Source: Onthophagus taurus (Eukaryota > Arthropoda > Insecta > Coleoptera > Scarabaeidae). Taken from it: 64,000 bases of DNA. Of the stretch, positions 33,101-45,500 are shown piece after piece. Below the pieces are notes generated by a model. The model was not told the origin of the DNA. It saw only the letters and a program-made list of their open reading frames with translations, and ran no database searches. The DNA lies in the NCBI RefSeq assembly GCF_036711975.1, contig NC_091976.1, positions 16,678,001-16,742,000 on the forward strand, read 5' to 3'. A program made the translations under genes and the position numbers. Position 1 is the stretch's first letter, and the number at the start of each line of letters is the position of its first letter.

Positions 33101-33360
33101 CATCATCAACATTAGTTACAGTGGCGCCGACTACGGGGGCGCTGCGGAGCTTGAGCCCCCCCGTATTCGGCGGCACGGGGCTTGAGCCCCCCCCCCGAAA
33201 AATTGTAAAAGTGTACAATTGTATTGTAATAAGGTGTACCATATGAAAAAGTTCTGCCTCCCCTTAAATATTAAAAAGTCTGCGCCACTGATTAGTTACA
33301 TAATTTTTATCACTGACTGACCACATTTTCATTTCTCAAAAGTATGTCCTAATGCACACG
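30182..33360 (-). mobile_element. LINE (CR1/Jockey-like), endonuclease plus reverse transcriptase, decayed
   Basis: On the minus strand the order is endonuclease (YNIQGPRNKRHEM and INET near 32990-32900, ERGGVAIFLS, IILTGDF, and MSDHLAISF), then RT. The RT has a long linker with WFNTDIRNLRSKLQML, then RPRSI-like and FIELRDIICDLKNSSSRDAF, and CGVSQGSTLGPLLFIVFMND near 31200-31140. The catalytic YADD box is missing: the sequence jumps from NDLPKCLSLATTI to YAQQTDDL. The downstream thumb (KYLGITFDSKLTWESHI) is present. The 3' end is an (ATT)n tail at 30205-30182. Frame breaks are numerous. A 172-bp hAT-type MITE sits in its 5' part (33119-33290). Confidence 0.75.
33119..33290. mobile_element. 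hAT-type MITE nested in the LINE
   Basis: A 172-bp insert has ends CAGTGGCGC and GCGCCACTG and is flanked on both sides by ATTAGTTA (33111-33118 and 33291-33298). An 8-bp duplication is typical of hAT. The interior has two copies of a CTTGAGCCCCCC-like motif. Removing the insert and one target copy restores a continuous LINE reading (NYVTNVDDDN) on the minus strand. Confidence 0.8.
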
Positions 33361-33399
33361 CAAATCTCGAAGTAATCGATATCAGTCGTCCATCTGACA

Positions 33400-34350
33400 G
33401 CTTAGCTAGGAAAGTTATTACACTCAGTACAGCCCTTAAAATAACCTGGAGGGGGTGGAATTTTGCCTATCTTTCTGAAATGTAGAAGACCTACTCCCTA
33501 TATATACCTAGGTTATGGAGGAAATTAAATATAGTGTTTATGCTCAAAAGTGGAATGCGTTCAAACGCTGATTCCAAGACATACAGCTAATTAGTCTAAC
33601 TTCCTTTCTCCTTTAGGAGAAATATTATCCGGACGGATAACGTACTCGATTAGGAATAGATCCAACATGCTTATCAGAAAGCAAAATCAACAATTACCGC
33701 TCTCCATGCTTTGACCTACAATTTAGAAATACAATACAATACAATTGCCAATTTACAATTTAGAGGAGGCAATTGTCGCCACAGAGATAGCCCTATGTGC
33801 ATTCATTGATATAAACTATTATAGAGGGTGCTCTTGAAGCCCTACTCGACAAGGGTTGCTATTTAAAAATGTAGGGGTGGTCATCCCCTAAAAAAACTCC
33901 ACATTGTATGGAAGTTCTAAACTATCTAAAAATGTAGTTGTTATGATTCCAAAAATTGATCCCCAAATTTTCAATTTTTTTTCTTCACTTGTTCAAAACT
34001 TATAGCTCCGTCCCGGGAGTTTTGGGCAACCCTGTATATACTGGGACATAGTTTACTTTCATATTAGTAAAGTTTATGTAGGACGATTTATTTGTATTTA
34101 ATTTTATTAGCCATTGTTTGGTTTAGTTTTGGTCCATATTTTAGAGCAAAATGCGAAAACGCTATTCACCACTACATGAAATACAAGCTGGTGTTCCTCA
34201 AGGAGGTGTGCTTGACTCCACTCAGTACTTACTCTACATTTCAATTTTCCTCAGATACCCGAAACTTTAACAGCTACATTAGCAGATGACAAAGCGATCT
34301 TGGCTGTTGCAGAAAATGAAGAAGTTGCAGTAAATAAGTTGCAATTACTC
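33400..34350 (+). mobile_element. Second LINE fragment, plus strand, reverse-transcriptase region
   Basis: With frequent frame changes the plus strand gives IPRLWRKLNIVFMLKSG (P--WR---v-fi-K-G), an SLTSFLL block, HAYQKAKSTITALHAL and EEAIVATEIALCAFIDI. After an insert near 33880-34080 come QAGVPQGGVL near 34190 and TATLADDKAILAVAENEEV near 34270. These are consecutive RT motifs, with LADD at the catalytic box. The orientation is opposite to the LINE at 30182-33360. It has an (ACAAT)n stretch near 33730. Confidence 0.6.
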
Positions 34351-35344
34351 TGACATTTGATTTTATTTTACTTTAGAGACAAAATCTTGGCTAGAAGCTT
34401 CGTTAACTGGTAAATTAGAGAATTCATGGCACTTATAATATTTAGTTTATGGATTTTAAGTAATTCATAAATTCTTGGTGGCACTGGGGCCTGTACAAAC
34501 TACTCTGGTGTTTTGCTGGAATTTGTGTAGATTTCATCTTCTTGATTTTCTTGTAGATGGCTGTATCCAAAAGGCTCATCGTATTGTAGTCGTATTCTTT
34601 CCTGTCCATGACCACGTGTCATTCTCTTTGTCTGCTAGTAGAACGATGATGTCTGTTTTATCTCTGATGTCGCCTACGAATGTATTATAATTATAATTTA
34701 TTCACCTGTATATAATGGATTGATATCCATATCTTAATAAAAGGTAAATACTATTTCGCCGAAATCTGTGATTAAAGAGAATTTTGAAAGAGGATTTATT
34801 TAATGGGTGATACTTTAAAAGGAATATATATGTAGAACGTAAAAAGCTTTTCTGGGTATATCTCCTTAACATCTTTTGCGGACTTTTCATTTAGCAGGGC
34901 TTATCTTCTTTAATATTAATAATAAGTATTATTTAATAAGTATTAAGGAGGCAAAAAAAATATATCTTTATTTTCTTTTAATTTAATCGATATTTAATTT
35001 AGTATTTATTTACTCGTTAAAAATAATAAAACTTAACGTTTACACATAACTATAAAAAATATCTTTTTCTGATACATTACAGTCATTTTGTGTGTAAAGA
35101 AGTGAATTTTTTATCAAACATGACGCTCGTCTGGACATTTAACACCCTAGTTTATTACCACTAACGTCCCAGTCGTAAATTTAACGTATTGATTTATCCA
35201 TAAGCTGTAGGTTGTCCTTTGATACCTTCTTTAAGCTGGTTAACTGACTATTCACTTTAATTTTTCTTGATGTTATATACTAAAGATAATTAATTGAATC
35301 TTGGTTGAAAAAATATATATTGTATAAAAAGTAATACATTTTTT
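34351..35344. other. Spacer downstream of the dynein gene
   Basis: AT-rich DNA, presumably including the dynein 3'UTR just left of 35345. A minus-strand reading around 34690-34560 (FVGDIRDKTDIIVLLADKEN) is open but not recognised. No repeat structure was seen. Confidence 0.3.
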
Positions 35345-36530
35345 TTAATAATCCAAAGCGCATATAAGCGCTACACCTCTTTTAATCCAGTGGGATTGTG
35401 GTTGGTCTGAAGGAACCTCAATTGCTAAAACATAATTAGTTGAATGTCCGGTTGTTGATAATGTTCCAGCTCTTGTTAGCGTTTTATAAGTAGGACATTC
35501 ATATCTTCCTTTGGCCATTGTGTGGTGTTCTTCTGGTAACAACCAAATATAAGGCATATCTATTAAGAAAGTTAATAAAAAAATGGATGTTAAGTAAAAA
35601 CATTTTTGTACTTGTATATAATTCTTTTGGATTTGATTCATCTAACAACATTGTATTCATATTCCATTTTGATCCTTCCAAGTATAATCCAAAAATGACA
35701 CAACCATCAGCTGGTTTTACGCTTGGACCTACTTTAAGAACCTATTAAAAAGATCCATTTTAATAAATAATGATGATGAAAATTTAAAATTGCCTCAAAT
35801 CCAAAATTAATTGTATCTATCGACACTATGTACTTCCTGGCAAAATTTTGTAAAGTTCCCGTTAGAAAAGCTTGAGGAAAATAAAATCCTGATATCCAAA
35901 AAGCCGGGGGAATTCCATTATCGACCCAACCGTTTAAAAATTTAACCCGAGCTTGCAGATCTGTTACCCAAGAAGCTAAAAAAATTACAATAAAAATAGA
36001 AAAAATTAAAAAACGTTTCATCAAAAAATTGTACCTAGAGGCTTTAAAGAAGGGTAAGCTTTACTACTCCACATAACCGGCACAATATTACTAAATAAAC
36101 TATTCGACATTCTCTCCAAAGCTTCCGACATTACAACTAATCCTTTTAGAGCTTTCAATAAATCGTTTAAGCTCGTTTTAATGACTTTGAGAAGTTTATT
36201 GTAACGAATAGCTTCTTGAATAATAACGGTGTTTAAAGATTCTTCATAAAGAACGGGATATCGTTCGGAAATTAGGGCCAAATCGAATTCATTTGGAACA
36301 ACATTCAAAATTGCTATCGCGTTACCGCTTATTGAATCTTCTTGGCTTGAAGATGCTCCACCGACTTGTTTTGGTTGTAACTTTAACAAAGTCGCTAAAC
36401 ATATATTCGTTAATGCTTGAGCACAACTTATATCCGCATTTGGATGCATTCCGAATGTTTCCGGGTCGTCGTTTAAAGGAAATGTTTTGATATAATCTAA
36501 ATAATCAGCGTAAACTGTATCAGGAGGTAA
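35345..36530 (-). CDS. Dynein heavy chain exons: C-terminal domain and stop
   Basis: Four exons. They read [13 protein letters not shown], then [20 protein letters not shown] and [40 protein letters not shown] lies across the GC-AG intron (35742-35793). [10 protein letters not shown] and [13 protein letters not shown], the latter spanning a split codon, follow. Last come [20 protein letters not shown] and [15 protein letters not shown], then stop at 35345-35347. The ending is typical of single-headed inner-arm chains, which close with a RGVA-LC-L motif. Confidence 0.9.
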
Positions 36531-39500
36531 CTAAAAAATAGCAAATAATTAAAATAAGAATTGTTAAAGAAAAGAATCGAATCGATTATTTTGCAAGATT
36601 TAATTCTGTAATAATTTTATATCAAATAACTTGTCTTGCTGAGATAATTTATCTTCATTCAAAACTCAACAATAACTATGTATACGAAAATTATTGTTGA
36701 TTTAATTATTTTTGTTGAAAAGCCAAGCTAGATGTATAAGACACCTTCCCCTACATTTTTCTTTGTCAGCCATAATGCTACTGCTATCAGAACGCTCCTG
36801 TTACAGATTCCAGTGTCACATTTCCTTTATTGCAATGATGTATCTTCTACATTGTTCCAAGATGTGCGAGTTTTCACACCTGGGTAATGCGAAAAAACAT
36901 TTCTATGCTGATGACACCCAGCTATATACCTTTTGCACTACCAGAGTCATAAAATAAATTCGTTTAACTTTGAGTTGAGTTTGCTAAGTAATTAACACTA
37001 CTCTAGTAGGATTTTATGTGACATAAAGTTAGATATCAACGAAACAACTGACACATCTCCTCACTGTATTACAAAGATTCTGTTTAGTCTAACTTTTATG
37101 TATATTTGATAACCAACACATGACTGGCAACATATAACGTCTGTAAGAGTAAGTTTTAATACAATCAGTCAATAAAAGAAGGTTATGCGCCATGAATATG
37201 TTCTCGTCGTTTAAGACCAGATGAGATCGCCCAGCTTTTTTTCCAGAAGAAACAATTGTATTTCTAAACTAGATGAGCAAGGTTTTGAAGTGTTGCAGAC
37301 TAAGTAATCTCTTCGTTTTTTAATTGAAATCTACATTGAGTGTTGTGTGTCAACCTCAAGATTGTGGATTTATTAACCCAACCCATCTTGCAACCCAGAA
37401 GTAAAAACCAACCCAAAAGTAGAAAATAGAGTACATAAGGTTTGCGACGATTTCGGTCAGTAAGTGATGGTGTTGAGAGGTTTTGGGATTTGTCCCACAG
37501 GACAAATCTCTGGTTTAAACCATCATAATTTGATAGATGTTAACTTAAGGTGCGATTATTGGTGGACCTCAATGTCATAGTCTATCATCCCCTCCGCAGT
37601 TAATAGAGTTCAGAAACTCGTGTGTTTCTACGTTATAAGAGCGCTGCAATCAACTCTTACCGCGGTCATTGAAGACATGAAGGTGGTTTTCTTCCAATGA
37701 CGGTTGGGAATTTTGGCAACCGTTCCACACTCATGAAAGGAGAGGATTTTGCAGAGCTTAGTCCTTAAGCGACCCCAACAAAACTGAAAGCAGACGATAG
37801 GATGTATCGATTAAGTCAATGTCGTTCGCGACCGAGGTGATCAGCTACATCGATACTAAATTGGACAATACATAAATAGTTCCTCAGTCGTAATCCCTGT
37901 CACACTTAAAGTTAAAGGGAGGAATCTATGTCTTGAACAAGCTGAGGCTCTGCAAGTAATATTGTATCATTCTGAAAGTGACTAATATCTCCTGTACTAC
38001 CTTAAATGCAAGCTATTTTGGCTAAACTATTAATGAAGAACGCATGACTGTGCCAAATTAGGCTGAAGCGTTGCAATTGATACCATACCGATACTGAAAT
38101 TGATCAACACATATTGGAGTTCTTTGGATAGGTTATTTACGAAGAATGTGTGAATTCGCCTGACTAAGTCGAGGTCATTTGCTGACAAGGCTCTAGAATT
38201 AATATAGTATAGATAGTGATGAGTAAGTCGGGCCGCTTGCGGTTGACCCGCTATAATTGATATATGGATACTAAATTGAACAAAACATATTTGCATGCTT
38301 CGACCGTAAGTGACTTTGACTAAACCATTTATGAACTATCTATGAATTTGAATGTAAATCAAAGAAAGCCAATCAAAGATGAAACCTCATGTACCTAGTA
38401 CATAATATTAATGAAGTCTGCTTGCAGACGAGGTCTCACATTGGAAAGCTGCTCTATAGGTACCTACAGAATAGGTCTCAAACTGTGTTAGCCCAAATAT
38501 TTGATGTCCAACCTCAGCGCTTTAGTCGCAAGTAGTGATGGAACGGATAGTAATTTTGCGAAAAGCCGGATACCGGATATTCGGCATCCCCTTCGTCTGG
38601 ATATCCGGTTATCCGGCATATCTATCCGGCCATTATGGTTATTATTTCTGGTACATTTCTGAAGTGATACCCTACATTGTCACATTATTTGAATAAAACT
38701 GACATTAATAAGAAAGCTGATAAGATATATCAACTTATTTGGATCCAAGGTACAAAATGAACTTTTTGATGCTGATGTAAGCAACGAAGCAGCTCTAAAA
38801 AGAGGATACTATTAATAATAAGCGTTATTTCTACAAGGATCGTTCAAGAAATAAATTTTATAACGAATTTTGAAAGTTATCGTTGAAAATTGCAACATTG
38901 AAAATTTTATCACAACTTCAAATATTGTTTTCTTAAAAACTAAAAGTTATTTTTCAAAACGTGTTGATTCATTGGAAAGAGGACACTCTTATTAACACTT
39001 TGAGAAATTTTCATACTCATATTCCAAGAACTGGATTTTATATGAATTTTTAAAACTTAATCGGCGAAAATTGAAGAATTCGAAAAAATTGTCGATCCAT
39101 TCAAAAATTTATTTCTCAAGAACTGAAAGTGATTTTTCAAAACGGCTTTTTGCATTCAGAAGAGGATACATTAATTAATAATCGAAAGTGATAACAGCGA
39201 CAGTTCTGTTAGTAATGCATGTGAAAATCAATTACAAGCGAAAGAAGGAAACTAGACGAAATTGCAACAAGAGATTTTAAATATTGTATTGGTATTGTTA
39301 CAATGAGGTTGCTAAAGTCAAATCTGATATAAATAAAGTTGTATTCAATGAAAAAAGTCCTATTACGGTTGAACTTGATTATTATCTGCAGTGTCCAACA
39401 CCTAAAAGAGATACTAATTCCTGTGAATGGTGGAGTACTAAGTAATAGGTTTTTAATATCCGGCCAAAGCCGAATATTTGGTAACTATCCGGTATCCGGC

Positions 39501-42500
39501 CGGATTTTAAAAAACATTATATCCGTTCCACCACTAGTCGCAAGCAACTTCAGTTACAATATATTACGCTCATCAAAGATAAAACTTCAAGGCTTTAGTA
39601 TGCAATAAGGTCGCCTGTGCTATATTGAGGTCATGCCACTCATTATATCTCCAGGATATTTAAGTCTAACTTAATACAATGTATCAGTTTGTTTCGTAGT
39701 ACATTATTAGCAAAGTAAATATATTAATGTAATAATTGATATCTATTTTTAGGAACAACTTTATCCATCTATTTTACAAAAAACTGCAACAAGACCCATC
39801 ACTTCTAGATATAAATGACGTCACTGTCAACAGAACAACGATAAGTTTCAAGACAAGAGTCTGAATGATAAACTTAGGTGGAAAGAGCACTTAAAGAAGA
39901 AAAGAGGAATTAGCTACAAAATGTAGACAGTTTTTGTAAAACGATTAGAATTTCGTGCTTGGATTGATTTTGTGATTAAACATTGATTTTTATAAATGAT
40001 CTCTTTTCAAAATAACCGATTCAATATCATAATAATGGATATAATTAAATACCTGATAATAACGTTTTTGTTTTTTATCAAAAACATATCCACTTGTACA
40101 GACAGTAATATTATAATAATCATACAAAATGTTCATTAAACATCTTCGATCCCAATCATCAGTAACTCGACCTCCATAATTTATATGACCAGCTGTGTAA
40201 ATTAAAACTTTAAAAGGAATATCGTCGTATTCGTCAATAAACATATTTAATTGTGAAATACAAATTTTTAAGTCTCCATCGGTAAATTCATACGGAATAT
40301 TAAAACCCAACGGTCCAAATTTTCTTCGTTCCAATAAAAGTGCGTGGAATAAGCAAAGCGAAAACAGTAAGTATTTGAAGCTTGGGACTTTTACATTATC
40401 TGATGCCAGATAATCTAAGAAATCGGTTACTGGACTTTGATAAGCTCTCATCATATTCGCTTTAATTCCTCGCGGCGGTTCAACAGTCATTTTACAACCG
40501 TTTTGAAGAATTGAAACTGGAAAATACGGGGACGGAGTTGAAGTTAACCAAATGCGAAAATCTTTATGGATGCTTTCCGGTGAAAGTGTTTCAATTATTC
40601 TTTCTAACCGTGGCATCCAACTTGGAGCTAAATGACAATTCTAAGTAAATTGATATAAAAATTAGAAATTATAAATAAATAATTTTTAATCTTACTTGGA
40701 AGAATACCCATGATCCGATATCTAACGATTCCTTAATCATTTTTTCAGCTATAGGACCTTGTCCTTGTCCTAATGAAATAGTCATCATCCTTTTAGACAT
40801 TCTCATCCTGTCAGCGAATTTAAAAAGTGAAGCTGCAGGGTCAGTTCCGGTTGAAAGAACGAAAATTAATGGGATAAGTGGTCCTGATTCTTTATACATG
40901 TCACCCAAATCGCTTGAGATTGGTTCAACGAACCTCGCTCCTAAGTATTTCGTTAAAAAATCTTGCATCGCATTGGTTACTTTATCGGGCCGCAAACTTT
41001 TCAAAACGATCATGTTTTGAAAATCGTTGTAATCGTTTAAAACACTGGGTAAAGATTCTCGATGTGGTTCTAATGAGTCAAATATTCTTTTGTAATCCAT
41101 CTTATTTTCGCCGAATGTTTTAACAAAATCTATAAATTTTGGAACTGCTCCTAAAGCGAGAATTTCATTCCATGCCTTTGGAGAAAGCCAATCTGAACAT
41201 GGATTTGGAAGATTCTAAATAAAAAAGATTTTTAAACTCTTTGATTATACATGATAAAATTTAAAGGATTTTTTACCAAAGCTGGTTGACCTCCAGCTAA
41301 GAAATGATGCCATTCGTGCGGATCAATAATTTTTGAATTCATTAAAATTCTTATGCACATCAAGAATGCAAACTGTAACTTATTCTTTTCAAACAAGCTC
41401 CTACAAACATTTGCATATAAGCTAAAAGTAAAGTATTCGTTGATGGTGTAAACGCGTTCATCTAAATCGTCGCATGTTTCGGTATTAACCATACTTCCAA
41501 CGAAAATACTAACAAACCATTCCAATGAATATTGATACATTGGGTCTACGTTAGCTAAATCTGATAAACAGAAAAATAAAATTTGTCCTCGAACTGCTAC
41601 GGGAACGTATAAAGCTCGAGTATGATCAATATCGACTTGGGTAATTTCAGCTGCTTCCACTTTTACTTTAATATCTTCGCTTTTTACTTTCGAAGCTTCC
41701 AACATAACGATAAATTCCAGATCGTCAAGTGGACTTCCTTCACTGGCACTTAATTTGTATAAAATCCTATCTTGAATCTCTTTCAATTCTTGTTTCATTT
41801 GAGCAATGCTAACTACAATTGTACTTCTCAATTCCTCCAAATCCGGTCGTTCTTGAAGTACGACAATTCCCAATAATTGATCCTCTAAACCACTCGGAAC
41901 TAAAGTAAAATTTACTAACAACACTTTAATCGATACTTCCGGCGTATAATGAGGATTGGCCCATTTAGTTGTTATAAATAATTGGAAATCGTCGTTGTAA
42001 GGAATCACGGCGTCACCGATTTTTATCATCATTTGATTGCCCTGTTTATAAACAGAGCGATTCAATATTGGATCTAAGGCTGGGTCTAATTCTTGACCAA
42101 CATTTTCGATTAGAACCGGTTTTCCAAATCTTATTCCTGATTCTAATGTTCGTAATAAATCTTTATCTGCTTGTTTGCATATTGATAATCCTCTTGGCTT
42201 ACACTAAAAGAAAAAAAAAATGTTTGCTATAATTTAGCAAATTTTATAAATAATAAGTATATTTAAGGTATTTCTAGAATTCTATTGATAAAATCTCTTC
42301 TGCTATAAGATACTTTTGTATTCTGTGTTTTTCATTAATTTTACTAAAGACAACATTTATATACTTAAATTTACATAGCTTTAAGATGGTGAACTTGGGC
42401 TATATTGGACAATTGGAGGATTGGCAATGGTAAACATTTTGATTATACAATCTTTATTATACAATACAATATACGTATGGAAAACAGAATGGCAAAATCA

Positions 42501-45500
42501 GTCTATATAGCTACCGCAAAAAAGAAGAAACATAGTCAGATCAAAGTTACGACAATGCGTTAAATATAGTTGCAGAATTCTGCCTTAGAAACAAGTTTGA
42601 AAGAACATTGCAATTTTGGACTAAATTTAGTATGAAAGCAACTGCACTTCAATTTATTTAGAAAATGTACATTTTTGGCTCCAAACCACAAGTGTGACCA
42701 AATGTATTCCATTTGCCTGTCCTACCCAATTCCTCCAAACTGGTAATCTCTGAAAATCTGAGCAACTCTGCGGAAATCAATCGCAGTGGGATGCAAAATA
42801 TGATCCTAAGTTCAATTAATAAAGTGAATATAGAAAAATTAAAATACCCAGAAATACATAAAAGTTTCCAGAAGGAAATTACTAGAAGACATACACAACT
42901 AAAGCTAGATGCATAACCAATAGAAGAACTGTGAGACAACATTAAAATGGCAGCAACAGATACTACAAAATGAATATTAGGAAAGAGCGAGGTTCAGGAC
43001 TCGTTGGTGGCCAGGAAATTTTTCTCTGATCTGAAAGTCACAACACACACCATGCATTGGATAGGCACGTTGAGCAGTCGGGCCCGGTAGCTATATCAAT
43101 GTCGTAAGCTATTGTTAGTACAACAAAAACTCCTCCTCACAGGTAAGGCTAGCCACCTGGCTGACTTGCGGGTAAAAACAGCTCAAGCAACATTTAGTGG
43201 TGCTTATAGAACAAGCTTATAAAGCATAGTTGACTAGCAAAGAGGAAGAAGAATATAAGAAAAGCAAGAAAGATAGATTTTTGTTTGGATTATGGTTTGA
43301 TGAAGAGTGTAAGGAAGCGATACATGGTTTCATTTTGCAGCTGTGAATTGAAGGACGGGAGAAATTGTATAGGAGGAAGAAAAAGGCTGTAGTTTAAAGA
43401 TTCTAGTTTATGATATGATATAAAACTATAAGACAATATTATTGAAATTTGTTGGAAAGATTTCTTAAAGAAATTGTTAAATTAATAAATCAAAAATAAT
43501 ACAAAATTGTCAAAAAATCAGTCATATAGACTGTATTTTTAAGAATTAAGATATGATATGTATGTTAAATTGAAGCTAAAGATTCTAGTTTATGATATGA
43601 TATAAAAGCCAAATTAGACGAAATTTTCAGAAAATCATATCAACTGTATATTTAAGAATCATGCGATGATATGTATGTTAATTTCCAGGAAATTTCCAGG
43701 AAAGAATTATTAAGGAAGAAATTGTCAAATTAATAAATCAAAAATAATACAAAATTGTCAGAAAATCAATCATATCGACTGTATTTTTAAGAATCAAGAT
43801 ATGATATGTATATTAAATTGAAGCTTAAAGATTCTAGTTTATAATATGATATAAAAGCTATAGGTTAATATAATTAATATTTCGAGGAAAAAATTATTAA
43901 AGAAGAAATTGTTAAATATATAAATCAAATTAGACGAAATTTTTAAAAAATCATATCAACTGTATTTTTAAGAATCATGACATGATATGTTTGTTAAATG
44001 ATAGCTGAAAGATTCTAGTTTATGAAATGTTATAAAAACTGTAAGATAATATTATTGAAATTTCCAAGAAAAAATTATTACAAAAGAAATTGTTAAATTT
44101 ATAGATCAAAAATAGACGAAGTTGTCAAAAATCATATCAACTGTATTCTTAAGAGTCATCAGAAGACATCAACTGTATTTTTAAGAATTATGAAATGATG
44201 TGTATGTTAAATTGTAGCTGAAAGATTATAGCGTATGATGTGATATAAGAACTATAACATAATACTGAAATTTCCAGGAAATAATTATAGAAGAAGAAAT
44301 TGTCAAATATATAAGTCAAATTAGACGAAATTTTCAAAAAATCATATCAACTGTATTTTTAAGAATCATGAGACGATATGTATGTTAAATTGTAGCTTAA
44401 AGATTCTAGTTTATGATATGATATAAAAACTATAAGACAATATTATTGAAATTTGCAGGAAAGATTTCTTAAAGAAGAAATTGTTAAATTAATAAATCAA
44501 AAATAATACAAAATTGTTAGTAAATCAATCATATCGACTGTATTTTTAAGAATCAAGATATGATATGTATATTAAATTGATGCTTAAAGATTTTAGTTTA
44601 TGATATGATATAAAAGCTATAGGTTAATATAATTGATATTTCGTGGAAAAAATTATTAAAGAAGAAATTGTCAAATATATAAATCAAACAAGATGAAATT
44701 TACAAAAAATCATATCAACTGTATTTTTAAGAATCATAAGATGACATGTTTGTTAAATGGTAGCTAAAAGATTCTAGTTTGTGATAACATATAAAAACTG
44801 TATGATAATATTATTGAAATTTCCAGGAAAAAATTATTAAAGAAGAAATTGACAAAATTATAAATCAAAAACAACACGAAATTTTTAAAAACCTTTTGTA
44901 TGTCTTTTGTATGATATGTATGTTAAACGAGATGTAAATGAACAGAATGAGAGTAAGGGAATTGGAACAATACCTAAACAAATTAAGACCTGGGATAAAC
45001 CTCAAACCAGTCTGTGCAAGAATAAGGAGCGCCAAATAGTGCTGGACAAACGTAAATATTTTATGAAACAATAGTATTGTTGGCCACAATCTATTGGGAT
45101 CTATGCCAGTTTTAAAGTATGGATGGGAGAGAAGTGACTCGGAAAGAGAATACAAATAAAACCACCATCGTTAGAAAAGATCACCAAAGCTATATAAGCC
45201 TAAAAACACAATAAAGTACCCGGAGCAGATAACGTACCCTTCGAATTATATAAGTTCGGTGGTTACTCCCCCACCGAAGCATCATATCTTCCATTTATAG
45301 AAAAGGTAATAAGCTTGCCTGTAAGAACTACCACGGAATCTTGGTTGGGTTGGGTACAGAGACGGCACCGAAGGTGTTTATATCATATACATCATCAATG
45401 AGAGATTGTAACCTATATCAGATATACCGTTATTGATGAATACTAAACCGGTTTTGGATGGGGTAAGTTGACAATTGATCATATATTCATGGTAAAAAAG

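Noticed and set aside
33720-33760. ACAAT-type short repeat
   Set aside because: A brief microsatellite within a LINE fragment; no independent significance.
34475-34690. 71-codon plus frame and its antisense reading FVGDIRDKTDIIVLLADKEN
   Set aside because: Neither strand matches a known domain, and there is no splice or repeat context.
35795-35830. GT donor near 35823 for the dynein intron
   Set aside because: It would delete the conserved DTINFGFE segment; the GC donor keeps frame and family motif.
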